Part shown: in pieces, positions 1-12,420 of the stretch | Layout: each line of letters opens with the position of its first letter | How positions within the stretch are numbered: the first letter of the stretch is position 1 | Source: Pyrocephalus nanus | Lineage: Eukaryota > Chordata > Aves > Passeriformes > Tyrannidae | Assembly (NCBI GenBank): GCA_038380795.1 | Contig: CM076261.1 | Coordinates: 34,993,866 to 35,057,865, forward strand | Reading direction: 5' to 3' | DNA: 64,000 nucleotides | The notes under the pieces: model-generated | Told to the model about the DNA's origin: nothing | Databases searched by the model: none | What the model saw: the letters and a program-made list of their open reading frames with translations, nothing else | Position numbers and translations under genes: made by a program

Positions 1-170
1 TGAATTAATTTTAGGGTTGCACTGAACAGTTACAAATAAAATGCTGAAGAATTTAATCTGTGTATTATGTATGTATAATAGGAATGAAATAGATAGAGAT
101 TTTTAAAAGGTTTTTTGGGAATGTCTAAGGAAAAGAAGTTAAATGGGGAAGGGAACAGTTAAGACCTAAA

Positions 171-556
171 ATCACAGAATCACAGTCTCACAAAATGGGT
201 AAGGTTGGAAGGGACCACAGTAAGTTGTCTAATCCAACCTCCCTTCTTAAGCAGGGTCATCCTGGAGCACCTTGCACAGAACTGCATCCAAAAGGGTCTT
301 AAATATCTCCACTGAGGCAGTCCACAACCAGTCTGGGCAACCTGCTACTCACACAGTAAAGAAGTTCTTCATCATATTCAGGTGGAACTTCCTGTGCAGC
401 AGTTTCTGCCTGTTGCCCCTATACTTTTGACTCGGCACCACTGAGAAGAGCCTGGCTCCTCCCTTTGACACCCTCCCTTCAGATACTTATACACATTAAG
501 GGGGTCCCCTCTCCGTTGTCTCTCCTTGAGGCTGAACAGACCCATCTCTCTGCAGG
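171..556 (-). mobile_element. CR1 LINE, 3' end fragment
   Basis: The segment begins with the reverse complement of the CR1 3' terminal repeat (ATCACAGAATCACAG) and runs through typical CR1 3' UTR text read on the minus strand: GGTTGGAAGGGACC, a line about the three-prime loss of AAGCAGGGTCATCCTGGAGC, and GAAGAGCCTGGCTCC. The element therefore lies on the minus strand with its 3' end near 171 and is 5' truncated near 556, the usual outcome of target-primed reverse transcription. It holds no open reading frame. Boundaries are judged by eye; the 5' limit may be off by tens of bases. Confidence 0.88.
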
Positions 557-1012
557 TATGGCATAGAATGTTATCTTCTGTCCTGGGAAAACGAATGAGA
601 AATATGAGACATCTGATAATATCTGCTCATCTCAGCGTAGCTTTATATACCATATAGTGTAACAGAAATAAGGAGTGAGCTAGAGCTTATAAATCAATCT
701 TTCTAAAGTGTTCTGAGGTAGTGACTTTCTCAATGGAGTCCCAAAATATTTTGAGATACAAAACCTGGGATTTTTTGGAGTACAATCCCCTGTATTTGCA
801 ATTTCCAGTAGGATGACTATGAAACATATTGGAACAAAAGGTCTATGTAATTTATTAGAACAAAAGGTCTGTATACAAAGCTCCCTGCCTATTCATGGAT
901 TACTGCAACCTGGACTGTGCTTCTAGGCTTGGTTTCTGTCTATTCAGCACCTGTCTGGGTTACTGCAAATTCTGAAAAATCCCCTTTTGATCTAGTTTTT
1001 CTGTCCCCACAG

Positions 1013-1204
1013 GGGCTGCAAGAGCAATGACTGCTTCCTGTAATTTTCAATGTGGAAATTTCTCCTCTGGTGCAAATTCATTGACTCCAAGGACATTTCT
1101 CCCACATCTACCTTCTTTAAGGAACAAAGCTCACAACAAGAAGCCAACACATAGAGGAGATACTGTTCAGCAGGCTGCTGTTGTGCATGCTAAGTCTGTT
1201 AAGG
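1013..1204 (+). other. Exon-like open segment, unrecognised
   Basis: A good splice acceptor (TTTTTCTGTCCCCACAG, ending at 1012) precedes an open segment that stops at a good donor context (TTAAGG|GTAAGA, GT at 1205-1206). The 192-base interval is open in one frame: two leading bases, 63 codons and one trailing base. The frame contains an ATG at 1027 and encodes a basic, Ser/Thr-rich peptide with no signal peptide, membrane segment or motif that I recognise; the frame stays open past the donor to 1290. Length divisible by three and two matching splice signals are mildly encouraging, but such coincidences occur in 64 kb. It could be a lineage-specific or untranslated exon, or chance. I cannot assign a family. 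Confidence 0.25.
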
Positions 1205-3492
1205 GTAAGAATTTCAATGAAACAGCTACATACATGATGGATGGTAGGGATTTATTGGAAATAAGTAAACACAAAACAGTCAGATATTAACATCAGGCCA
1301 AATCCTGTAGCATCACTGGTGAAAGCATGACTGAATGAGGCTGGAGAGCTAGGATCCAGCTATCATGGTACTATTATGGTCTGTTTTCTGTGCTGAAATT
1401 TGTGTGATGTGGATAGTATAGGTCTGAAAAAGTGATTTTAAAAAACATTTTTCAGGGGATGAAATCAGTTGTTGCGGTATTAACACAGAAATTTCACCTC
1501 AGAGTGTTTGGAAGTTTTGCCTGTGTAAGGCCAGGGAATTAATAATAGTGTAATGCAACTAGAGCATTGTAGAAAGGTTAAATATTTTTATTTTAGGCTC
1601 CAGCAAGCCCAGTATAACTAGGAAAATAATTCTACCAGACAGATAGGCTTGTCTGAAACTTATCCTCCTGCCAGTGGAACAGAAATATGGTCATGATGCT
1701 CTTCATAATATAATTAGTGAGGAACATTCAGTAAATTGCTGAAGAAATCTTCTGTCACAGTAGTGCATATTCAAGCTAATAAAACAGGTGGCATTTTGTC
1801 TATTTGCTGTGAGATATGAATGCAAGTAGAAAGACTGATGTAATATGGGCTAATATGCACAATTATAATGATTTTGCATACTGTACATTTGCTATAATTA
1901 CTTAGTAGCAGCACTGTGTGGTATCAGACCAGTGCTACCTTTTTATACTGGTTTGAGAAAGTTATTTTTTATTTTATTTTTTTTAATTGAGGCTAAAATA
2001 AAACTTCCATATGTGTGTGGTAATGTTGCTTTATATACATTGTTTGGATTCCAAATGAATTGATAAATATTAGGGTTTGTAATTTGCAGTTTAGTCTGTT
2101 GTAAACCAGTGTGTTTATTTCACCATGTGGAGAGATCATGGTGAAGAAACAGAAAAGAGATGATGGCAGCACTTATAAGGTAACTTACTTGTGTCAAAAA
2201 ATAATAATTGGCGTTGGATTCAGTCTAATCACTGATGTTTGTGTATGCATGCATATTGCTTCTATTTTCTGTCCTTTTATATATTTTTACAGGCTTTTCA
2301 AAAATACCTGGTTTTCTGGTAAATGTATCAAATAACTTTAGATGACTGCCTTTACTGTTGATGTGCTTTTGGTAGTTTTTTTTTGTTTGTTTGGGGTATT
2401 TCCCGTCATATTTGATGAGTTAGAGTGGAAATAATTTTAAAGGGGTTGTTTGCTTCCTATTTCTTCCTATCACAAATGATTTTAGCAGAATGCGAGTAAA
2501 ATATATCCAAGTCAAAATCAGACTAGACATGTGGGAGGATGATAGAATGTAATCTACCGTCAAACAATACTAAACAAATATTTCACATGTTTCACAAAAT
2601 AAATGCAATGTATATAGAAAGGAATTCTCTTTGGTGTGGGATTTCACAAACACAGCAATTGCAGCCTCAGACTTGCCTCATGAAACACATGATGCTTTCC
2701 ACTATGGATTTTAATCTGCATTAATCAAGCTACAGTTGTGCCTTCAGTTTTTCCTAAGTTTTTCTGTAAGTTGCAATTACTTTTCTCAGATGATAAATTT
2801 ATGTTGTAAATTTATGTTCTTCATTGGAAATAAATCTGCTGACCTTGGAAGATGGCAGGAAAATATAGTTTTGCTTTTTGCCACCAAAGGAGAAATGACT
2901 TGATCAATTGGTGTATTTGTCTGCGAGTCTGTATAAAAACTAATTTTTTTTCTAGAGAAAGAGAGAAACTATGACAACCTAATACATTTACACAAGCCTC
3001 TCTCTATGTTTTTGGCTTTTTTTTATTTTTCTGAGGGGAGCTGAGTTTGATGGTTCAGTTGTATTTCCTTCACACAAGCATCCAGTTTGCTCTAAAGTTC
3101 AAGTTTCTCAGGATTACCTTCTCTGAAGTCTTCAGGAGCGGTTGAAATGCTAGACAGTCAGAATAACTGGCAGAAGTAGACTAAAGCAAAACATGATATA
3201 AGATGCACTCATGAAACTCTAATAGTAATATACAGTGGCTGAGAGCAGGGCTCTTATCAGGTTAAGACACCACTGGGACTGTGTTTGTGCTTGCAGTTGT
3301 TTCCTTCAAGAGCAGAATGGAAGTGTGTGATCTGCATACTTATGATTTTGCCATTATCAGAAGGACCTGTAGGACCAGAGCCTGATCCTGGTCTAGGTGG
3401 TGCTGCCCACCCCAGCTGCTGGGGGTGAGTGACTCACCTCCCCAGGGTGAGCTGGGTCTGCACAGTACCCAGCTGTGGGTACTGTGTGGGCC

Positions 3493-3599
3493 ATGCCAAG
3501 GGAAAGCACAAATGTAAACTCAAATAAGCCTAAGGCAGAGGAGGAAGAAATCATTGACACTCTGCTTCTGCCAGACAACAGGACGAAGAAAGCTTATCC
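3493..3599 (+). other. Exon-like segment with ATG and donor, unrecognised
   Basis: An ATG in a fair Kozak setting (GGGCCATGCC, ATG at 3493) opens 35 codons that end at a strong donor, TATCC|GTGAGT (GT at 3600-3601). The peptide is acidic in its middle (a run of four Glu) followed by an Ile/Leu-rich stretch. Unspliced, it hits TGA at once, inside the donor. A pyrimidine-rich acceptor (CTATTTCCCCCCAG, ending 3652) follows only 53 bases later and would keep the frame open for about 22 more codons, but 53 bases is shorter than normal vertebrate introns. No family is recognised. It may be a first coding exon of an unknown transcript or chance. Confidence 0.2.
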
Positions 3600-5241
3600 G
3601 TGAGTTTCTTCTGACGAACGTCTGGTGTGTGACCTCCTCTATTTCCCCCCAGTGCTGTTGTTTTAGGAAGACTGAAGCTGCCTACAGGAGTATCCAGAAG
3701 GGCATTGCAAGGATGCTCTTAGTACCAACAAAGAGGGATCAGTATTAGCAGTTCTTCTTGTAAGGTGTTTTTAAAAGCGATGTTATTATTGAGGATTTAC
3801 TATGGCAGCTGGACTGTGAATTTTAATGTTACTGGATCAGTCATAACTGTTGTAGTTTTACTAATACTTTAATTACACTAACAGTGGTTTCATGCTTTTT
3901 TCTGTTTTTCCTTTTTTGTCACTAACAAGATTCTGAGTCTAACATTACTTAATTCAATTGCTTTAGGTTTAACTAAAAAGTCAAGTATTCTGGTTTATAT
4001 TCTAATGACATCAGATTTTTGAGTTTAAAAGGGTTTTCTGTGCTCATTATATGAAAACAAGCGACATGGATCTTTTTTCAGGCTTCTGAGTCCCATTGCT
4101 ATGATCATATAAAGTTCCAGTGAGACTTGTCCATTTTTTCCACATATTTGTGTGTCCTCTTGAAGTGTGGAGTCATGTAGAGGAAGGGGAAAAATTATCT
4201 CATTTTATAATATTTCAGAGAGATTTTACAGGTTAGTATGTTTTCATATTCTTCTGTCTAGAAAATATAATACATTAGGACATTCTGAAAACCTATGAAT
4301 GTGGCCTTAAGTGTTCTACTGAAGAAGGGGGACTGCTTTCAGTATTCTGAAACAAGGAATGGCAATTATATTTTTCCTCTCCCACAACATAGTTACTTTT
4401 TTTTTTTTTTTTGGTCCTGCAGTATGAGAAGTCACATTTTCAATCTGTGCAGGACTGCCTCTTGTTTCTCTTTGGCACGGCATGTATGACATCTTATGGA
4501 ATATATTAACATTTAGGGTACAAGAGAAGTTGCACTCTCTGGAAAGTTTGGTTTTTTGTTTGTCTTGCCAATTTTATAAATACTACCTTAATGTGAAAGT
4601 AGACCCTGGGAAGAAGATCTAAAAGATAAAAAATGCAATTTTATCACAAATTCTGTGCCAGTTTATTTTTATCAATTTATTGTCAGTATTTATGCAATAT
4701 TTTTTTATGTGTATGAAGTGGGAAGCTGCCTACTGTGTTTAAGCAGGGGAACAAATAACTCGCCAAAAGCTGGTATGAAACATTTCACATGAAGATGATA
4801 ATTTTTGTATTAGAATGTATTAAGGGGAAAGGAAAATGACTTTAAATTTATTTTTTAGAAATGAATGAAACTTTTTGCAGAATTGCCTAGATATTACTAC
4901 TTTTCCTAGTAATTATGTTCCCAACTCTTGAAGCAGTCTAATAATCCTCAAAGGAATTCTTTTTCTTGGATTAGGAAATTTCAGTCTAGATTATTTTCAT
5001 TAGAGCATATCCTCTTAATATTCTTCAAAATAAGCTTTGGTAGAGAATCTGCTAATAGGAACATTTCATGTAGAGGATTTGTTTATAGTTGAGACTATTT
5101 TTGATGAAAAAATCCATTTGTACTACAGAAGTTAAAAAAAAATGTCTTGGGGAACCGGAAATTTGCCTGAAAATTGGAGCAGGGAGGTTTTATGTGTGGC
5201 TATATAATCATATTTCGGTTTATTATTTCTTTTTCAGTTTT

Positions 5242-5262
5242 TTGTTGTTGTTGTTGTTGTTG
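5242..5262. repeat. (TTG)n microsatellite
   Basis: About seven TTG units in a T-rich context. No function is apparent. Confidence 0.9.
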
Positions 5263-7149
5263 TTTTTTTAAATCAAATAGGATATTGTTCAGATACTAGT
5301 AGGGAATTTCTGTGTTTTCAGAACTATTTCCCCGTGCTCATTCTTGAACTCATTAATCTGAACATTTTCAGTCTTAATTGTAGATGAGTTTATGGCAGTG
5401 TGGCCTTTGGGAGAACAGTTTATGGTAAGTCATAAATCTCAGTATTCATGATAACTTGATGTATGTGAGTGTCCTTTATTTCCTCACAAATCCTTGCCAG
5501 ACTAGTTCTGGAAACATTCCTCAATTCTGAAAAAAGAGTCACTAAGCTTAATTTCAGGACTGAAAACAATACAGTTTCTATGACAGCAGTTAAAGAAAAA
5601 ATAACTTACAATCCCAAATTTTTTGCTAATTGGACACCTGTGAAGGTTTCTTAGGCATTGTGTGAAGGCCATGACTAATTTCAGGCTTGGAGAAGCAGTG
5701 GCTTTATAGATGTTCTTCGGTGGAAAGTGAGGTGAAATGCTCTCTTTAGACAGGGATACTTAAAAAATTGGAAGAAGAATCATCTGATCTAGGTCGTCTC
5801 CTAGGTAAAGGTGACTTTTCAGTGGTATTGAAAATGCGAGAGACAGTGAGTTAACTTAGAGCCTCTTGACTGCTAGACTTAGCCTTGCCCCCAAAACCAA
5901 ACAATAGGAAGAAATGACAAAACTGTGAGTTTTTTCGCTGCAGTTTGTCATTATAAGCAGGATCTTGTAGACATGTCTACTGATCATTAATCTGTCTTTT
6001 CATGTTGCTGCTAATATTCATGGCATTCTGGTCAAATTCCACAAATTTTTTAAGTGATCTAAATTGGTCTAGAATAATTCTATAATGCAGCTATTCCAGA
6101 TGGAACAGTCAATAGTTATTGTGAACTTTTAGACTTAGCTTTTTCTGACCCATAATGTAAAATTCTTTTTTTTTTTTGCTGCATGCTGAATGACCTAGAA
6201 TTTCAAGAAATGAGAACCATACAGATATTGGTTAGATAAATGGTCCTCTGCTGACCTCTAATGGAGAAGATAAATCTGAAACTACCTCATGGCCAGTTGC
6301 ATGTTCATAGCTCAACAGAGCAAGAAGGTGTAGCAATAACACTGTGATAATACTGTCATCCTGTCAAAAGCATCTATGCAGTATGACAGGATGTGAAGAA
6401 AACAGTACTGGAAAATAGTCGTTCAAGAATTGACTTGTTATGCAAACTCAGATCTGCTTTGTATTGAAAATTCTGTCCCTGCTTTTAAAACTTAAAAATT
6501 TTAAACAGAAATGGAGAGTTTATGTGCTTATGGGTGTTGTACTAGAAGGCCCTGCACTCTGTGAGCTGTTGCCAGTGTGGAGTTAAAGACAAAAGAACAT
6601 AAGAGTTTGACTGCCAGATTAAGCAAAAGATTTTTCATAAGGGGTCTTCAACTTCTGGTGCAAAGGAATAATGGCATTAATTCATAGGTATAAAAAATGG
6701 TGGCAGAGATAAAAATATTCATGTAGTACAGCATTTCACTTTTTAATTTTTTTTTTCATTATCAAAAATCAATACAGTGTTGAAGACAGCAATCCCATTG
6801 TAAATCAGCTCCATGTGTAGATATTTTAGAAACACAAAAGAGCTGAGGTACTAGAAGGCTCCTCTGGAGACTGTCCAGTTATTAGGGTTGACCCTGGCTT
6901 GAAGCTAAGCCTACACTCCTTTTCTCATTCATTCATCCCTAGCAGGACAGAAGAGATAATTGAAAGGGCAAAAAGGAGAGAAAATTTGTAGACTGAGTTA
7001 AAGATAGTTCAACAGATAAAGAAAAAAAAAATCTAAAGGGATGCAAAGGCAATCACTCACCAACTCCCACCTGCAGACTGATGACCAATCAGTCTCTGAG
7101 TAATGGCTACCTTCGAAAAATAGTCCTGTAGTTTTATTGCTGAGTGAGA

Positions 7150-7410
7150 TGTTATATTGTATGGAATATCCCTTTTTGTCAGTTCAAGTCTGCTGTCCTG
7201 GCTGCGTTCCTTCCCAAGCTTTTACTCACCCCCAAGCCTACTTGCTGGGGGAGGAGGGAGGACAGAGTGAGAAACACAGAAGATCTCATTACTGCTCAAG
7301 CAGTGCTCAGAACAGCTTAATTACTGTTGTGTTGTCAGCGCTGTTTTGATCATAGATCTAAACCTAGCACTGTATAGACTGCTGTTAAGAAATGTAATGC
7401 TGTCCCAAAC
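7150..7410 (-). mobile_element. ERVL-type LTR, 5' part, minus strand
   Basis: Read on the minus strand, this matches the first half of the LTR family seen complete at 48881-49472. Shared landmarks are the inverted GGAATATCCC block near 7160, CTGTCCTGGCTGCGTTCC, the CTTGCTGGGGGAGG stretch, and the block ending near GCACTGTATAGACTGC. The sense-strand 3' half (R/U5 with polyadenylation signal) is missing at the low-coordinate side, so this is a truncated, rather old copy. The open frame over it (7137-7349) is not a host gene. Confidence 0.7.
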
Positions 7411-7536
7411 AATAGAGTAGCCAAAACCCCCTGCTCAGAGCAAGGGAGCCCTGGTCAAGACAAAGCACTGTAGATGTGTCTCACCAGGCCCTCACCAGAA
7501 GGGAAGAATCATCTCCATTGACCCATGGGCAGCAAT

Positions 7537-7655
7537 GCTCCTACAGCAGTCCAGGATGCTATTGGCTGCCTTTGCTACATGGACACATGGCTGGCCCATG
7601 GTCAGCTTGTTTCCCAGAACTCCAGGTCCTTTTCTGCAAAGCTGCTAATTGGTAT
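7537..7655 (-). mobile_element. CR1 LINE scrap (end of RT region)
   Basis: GTCCAGGATGCTATTGGCTG, then TGCTACATGGACACATGGCT and CCAGGTCCTTTTCTGCAAAG, match the inverted CR1 segment around the end of the reverse-transcriptase frame. The same segment lies in plus orientation at about 33000-33060. Both ends are lost, so it is a short decayed remnant. The open frames over it are incidental. Confidence 0.6.
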
Positions 7656-9214
7656 ATCACCTTTCTTTTTTAATTGGGTACAGCTTACCTGCTTCATGCC
7701 AATAGTTTTTGGACTAAAAACCTAATCTAATTCCATAAGTCCGAATTTCTTGTTAAACTCCCAGTAGCTTTTTAGTCCATTGGACAGTTCCAGCAAAATT
7801 TTCAGTCCTTTATCTACTCCTAGAAACAGCTAACAGTTTGCCAAACAGCACATGCACTGGTTGACTACGCACATAGCTATGAGCTAGCCAGAGTGTGAGT
7901 AGCTATTGTCCAGTGAAAAGAAAACCTTCTTTGAACGAGCTCTTGTGAAGAAAGCTGTGTATCACACTGCAGAGGAAGGCAGGCAGTAGTGACGCAGAAG
8001 GAGCTGGCAAGGTTGGGAAGATTATGTGCCGGGAGACAGCACAGGAGTTTGTTTGAAAACATGCTTCATTAGTTACACTGCTCACAGAACAATTTGCTAA
8101 GCTTGTTGCATATATAAACATTTATTTAACTGAAACTCAATGCTCTGCCTTTGCTGTAAAGAGTGTCGGTGCTTCACTGACTCCAAAAGATGGTGCTCTC
8201 TGCATTTATTTTAGAATTTATGATGACAGAAATAATTTATATCCAATTCAGCCTTTGTTGAGCTGTAAATTATTTAGGATACTTTTGTAATAGGGTCTGT
8301 TAACGCAGCCCTTCTGCTGAGGCTTTCACTTTTACAAATAATTTGCATAAGATTTTCACATGAGAGCTTAGAAAATGCACAGCTTCTTGAGTAACCTTAC
8401 ATTAATATAACCTGATATGTTAAACCAATCTCAGAACATATTGGATTTCAAAAAGATAAAAAAATATTTGATTCAATTATTAACTGCAAAGTTGTCTTTT
8501 AAAAAAAAAAGTATTTGTAAATTCCACTATTGTGATGATTCTTTATGGAAGATGTAGGGTCATTGCTTTAAATATTTATATATGGCTATAGAATAGTGCA
8601 CAAAGTGTACATATGACTATTGATTCTGATATAATGTTTGAACTGTAATATGCAAATCAGTATAAGAAAAAATGCTTTGCAGTTATGAATTATATCCTCA
8701 AATTGGTTTCAAACTTCATTTTGCAGTGCTGTGTTTCTGTAATTGTAACTGATTTGCTACTCCTGTACAATTAAAAGCAATAGAATTTTTCTACTTTTTT
8801 GTTGTACTTTTCATTCAGTTTCCATAGAAGATACTAATACAACTTGAAAAACTATTTAAGATAATTATATATTTTACTTGTATTTTAAAGTCTGTGAAAT
8901 ATTACAGGTAATTCACTTTGTGTAGGGTGTCAGAACAGATGACAAGCTCAGCGTGAAAGGTGCACTGAAAATTGCTGCCTATCTGCAGTAAAAAATCACA
9001 ACTGTTCCTGGTCAGCCTCACAGGTGCAGGTATCACATGATTATTGTTTAGTACTATTTTGCCCATTTTGATACAGCTAGTGCCATTGTTTCATGTTGTT
9101 TGTATCTGGGGTTTGAGTGAGAAAGCAGAAAGATGTGGGATTAGTATTCCGAAAATTTGAGGAAGAAATACAGAAAGTGGAAAAAAAAAAGTGTATATTT
9201 TAGACTAGAATTAG
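7656..9214. other. AT-rich non-coding stretch
   Basis: No gene, RNA or recognisable transposon is seen. Open frames on the minus strand at 7877-8121 overlap one another in two frames and have no splice context or known motif, so I treat them as chance. Confidence 0.45.
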
Positions 9215-9560
9215 AGAATAGTTGAGATTTGAAGGTATCTCCCTAAATCATCCACTCAAACCCATTATTCAGACCAAGCTTGATTTTGATGTTAGATTTG
9301 GCTTTTTAGTTCAGTCACATGACTCAGATCTCCCTCAGCAACCTGTTCTGGTGTTTGACAGACATTTTTTGAAGTATATAACTAGATATCAGTTATTGCA
9401 GTTTTACCCATTGTCCTTCTTTTGCTGTGTACTGCCAAGAAAATGCTAGTTCCCACTTCTCTGCAACCATACACTTAAGCTGAAGACAGCAGTAAGATCC
9501 TCCTTTGACCTTTCCTTCTTTAGGCAGAACAAACCCAGTTTTCTCAATCAATGCTTTCAT
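9215..9560 (-). mobile_element. Old CR1 LINE, 3' UTR fragment
   Basis: A strongly diverged inverted CR1 3' region: CTCCCTAAATCATCCACTC, CAGCAACCTGTTCTGGTGTT, ACCCATTGTCCTTCTTTTGC, and GGCAGAACAAACCCAGTTTT in the expected order and spacing. Divergence is much higher than in the copies at 31.1 or 57.5 kb, which implies an early insertion. The 75-codon open frame at 9222-9449 is made of this repeat, not of a gene. Confidence 0.75.
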
Positions 9561-11974
9561 GTCATATTAAAAAAAAACAACAATCATCTTGCTGACTACT
9601 ATCTAATTGGAACAACTGAAGTGTGAACCTCCAGGATTCTCCTGTGATGTTCCACATATTTCATATTTTGCTGTTGTTATCCTATTGAAATACACAGCTT
9701 ACACTTACTTTTAATATATCTGTGTAAAATATTGCTCTACCCCATGTGTGTATGTTCTGTCCTGACTATGTTGATCATAATACTGTTTTCTTGAATTCTT
9801 GAGTATTAAAATAAAAATCCGAATGAATGTTGCTTGCTAGAAATCTCTTTAGGACTTGAGTTGCATGAAATTAAAATATGCTGTATTACTACCAAACAAC
9901 ATTTTTTGTTACTGCTTTAAAATTCAAAAAGACAGTGTTCATGTTTTAAAAAACAGAAAAAAAAGAAAAAAGGACTCCCCATTATTATATGAAATAGAAG
10001 TCTTCAGTTTTCTCTGTATATATCTGTGTTGATGGATATATAAAGAACTATCTATACTGACTTGTTTCTTAGTTACCCTGGGTATTCCACACTAATAGCT
10101 ATAATCAGAAACACGTCTATTCTTGTTTGATGGAGTATAAATGAATACCAAACATTTAGGTGCTGCTATCCTACAGGTAGGATATGCTTATCAATGGTGA
10201 ATAGTGGTAACAATGCCTTTCATAAAGGCTTAGTACATATAAGAAGTTTTTTACACACACACACACACACACGCACCCACCCCTTTTTATAAGAGTATTT
10301 CTTGCATATTTTGACCAGAAAACAGAAATTCTGAATTTAGAAATTCTAAAAACTTTTGTACCAGAATGTGTGCTAAGCAAGGTACCCTTTAGGCTGAGAA
10401 ACAACAGTGAACTGAAAGTTTTGTTCTCCAATCACCTCTTACTTGTGCTTCATAAACTGTCTCCAAAACAGTTACCTCCAAAACAGTTACCAATCAAAAC
10501 AAGGTAAAGCATGATGTAAATTCAGTCCCAGGCTCTAATGGAAACTCCCTGTTCCCTGCTTCTTAAATGTCTCTATATTTTAAAAAGCTTTCCAATTTTT
10601 CAGTACATTAAGAAGACCACTTTTCAGCATGTCTTATTTTTCTTTCTCCTCACTTTTCCCCATGTTTTTTTATGCTCCCCGAAGTTCAGATGTACAACAT
10701 CAGACTCATGGCCAAGGTTAACCTGACCTCTCATCATGTAAAATCTGGATTGCTTGACATACCATAGGGTATATAATAAAAGGCCAGATAAGATAATCTT
10801 CAGAAAAGAAGTTCACCATTTATAATAGGAGTTTGAAGTATTAGAAGTGAACAGGTTGTGAGAGTTATGCATGGCATATGAGAGGGTGGAGAAAAACATG
10901 CTGAGAACACTAGTTCATTGGAGAAAGCTAGAAGATTTAGGATGGTTTGAATGAACTGAGAAAGACTTTTGCATTTATTTTTGAACCACTTTACCTTTAG
11001 ACCCCTTTCACAGCTGCTAGTTCTCATTGTGCTCTGGCAGCGCAGTCATTATTACTTTAAGAAGTCATCTTCTTTGTGGAAAGAGTGATTTCAAAATAAG
11101 TCAAAAGTATGCCATTCTGTGATCCAGCAACCTAAATTAAACCAGAGATTTGTCTTAAATAAGAAGAAGCAAACCTAACAGAGTTAAATGTCAAGTCATC
11201 CTCCATATTGAATTAATTCTTATAATTTTTCTCCCCTACAACTGTAAGACAGTGATAATTCCAGTGATATTTATTAGATATTTTCTGGATTACACTTGAA
11301 TTTTCTTCCTTTTTACCTGGAATAATTTTTTTAAAATATTTTTTTTTATCCACAAAGTTGATCAGCTTTGAAAAATTAACACCTTTGTCTAGTCCATTTG
11401 AAACATTTTATTAAGTTCCTATGTGGAAGAGTTCTGCAAATCTTTTTTCGCATAGGAAAACTTTTTCCCAATTTTGAAGAAAAAAATTTTATCTGTGACT
11501 TAATTATTCTAACTCAAAAAATAAGTCTTGAGAACTAAGTGGATCATAAATATAATAAATGTAAGATCTGGCATTGTCTACTGGCATAACCTACCTAGTT
11601 TGCCTTTTCATTCAGTGAGAGGAAGCCTGATAATTCAGTATAAATTGAATAAGCCCTATAATTGTTACGAATACATTTCTGAAACAGATATAGAAAGCTT
11701 ATTTAGGATAGTGAAAATAAATCAATTAAGTGTTTATATATTATTGATCATAACAATGTTTTACTTACTTGCATAATTAAAACTAATAGTCTTGATTTTG
11801 AAAACAAAACCAAAAATATATTATCACAATGTGGATCACATTACTTTAGATAGATCAAAGATAATTAAGGAGTATCATTTTGTTTCCCACAGTAACATAA
11901 ACACCTCAGTTCCTTCAAGATATGTACATTTTAACTGTTATAAACCCATGAGATACTGGATTATTACACTGATT
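9561..11974. other. AT-rich non-coding stretch
   Basis: No gene or datable transposon. It contains an AC microsatellite (about 10252-10272) and a small 15-base tandem doubling of CTCCAAAACAGTTAC at about 10460-10489. Open frames at 10171-10431 and 11528-12028 have no supporting signals. Confidence 0.45.
10252..10272. repeat. (AC)n microsatellite
   Basis: About ten AC units, followed by an interrupted GCACCCACCC tail. Confidence 0.9.
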
Positions 11975-11984
11975 TTTGGTTCAG

Positions 11985-12420
11985 ACCAACTCACATGGGT
12001 TGGGGGGTGCAGGGAAGGGACAGGTTGAATTTCACAGATGTAAGGGCATGCCCTGTCCCACACCCTCGCACCTGCCAGACTCCTGGGGTGACCTCAGAGC
12101 CACTGTCTGTCAAAGGCAGCCCAGGAGCACACCCACACCACGCCACCTGGAATCCCTAACTCAGCCTCTGATTATCTGGCACAGTGGGAGCACTGCCCCT
12201 CACCCCATCCCGGAGATCCAGAGTGGCCAGTGGGGTGGAAGGGGTGGCCAGAAGGGGCCAAAGCAATAAAATCAAGGACGTGTGCTGCACATGTTGCTTG
12301 AGCCCTGTCTCCTGGCTGCTTGGAAGCTGGACTTGCGCAGGAGTCTCTGATGGGAGCTATATAATTTTCTCCCTTTTCTCTCCCTTTCTTTTCTGTTTCT
12401 CCTAATCTCCTTTGTTAATA
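11985..12420 (+). mobile_element. GC-rich LTR-like element, family unknown
   Basis: An abrupt GC-rich island inside AT-rich DNA. It includes inverted blocks around GGGCATGCCCTGTCCCACAC, a polyadenylation-like GCAATAAAATC at about 12263, and after that CCCTGTCTCCTGGCTG and a pyrimidine-rich stretch (CTCCCTTTTCTCTCCCTTTC). Promoter-like GC-rich U3, AATAAA and a following U5-like segment suggest a solo LTR in plus orientation. I could not find clean TG...CA ends or a target-site duplication, and the right limit may reach 12560. The open frames at 11976-12405 lie within it and look non-coding. A GC-rich exon or promoter is the alternative. Confidence 0.4.

Larger units (their letters stand above)
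557..7149. other. AT-rich non-coding stretch, no recognisable repeats
   Basis: Apart from the two exon-like segments listed separately (1013-1204 and 3493-3599) I see no gene, RNA or dated transposon here. The sequence is AT-rich with several homopolymer T tracts (for example 4399-4412 and 6168-6177) and a TTG microsatellite near 5242-5262. A GC-richer, CpG-poor patch lies at about 3385-3500. A 2110-2179 stretch ends in AAG|GTAACT and is open, but its acceptor is poor, so I do not call it an exon. Confidence 0.5.

Noticed and set aside
2110..2179. Small exon ending at AAG|GTAACT
   Set aside because: The donor is acceptable but the upstream acceptor lacks a pyrimidine tract and an in-frame stop is adjacent.
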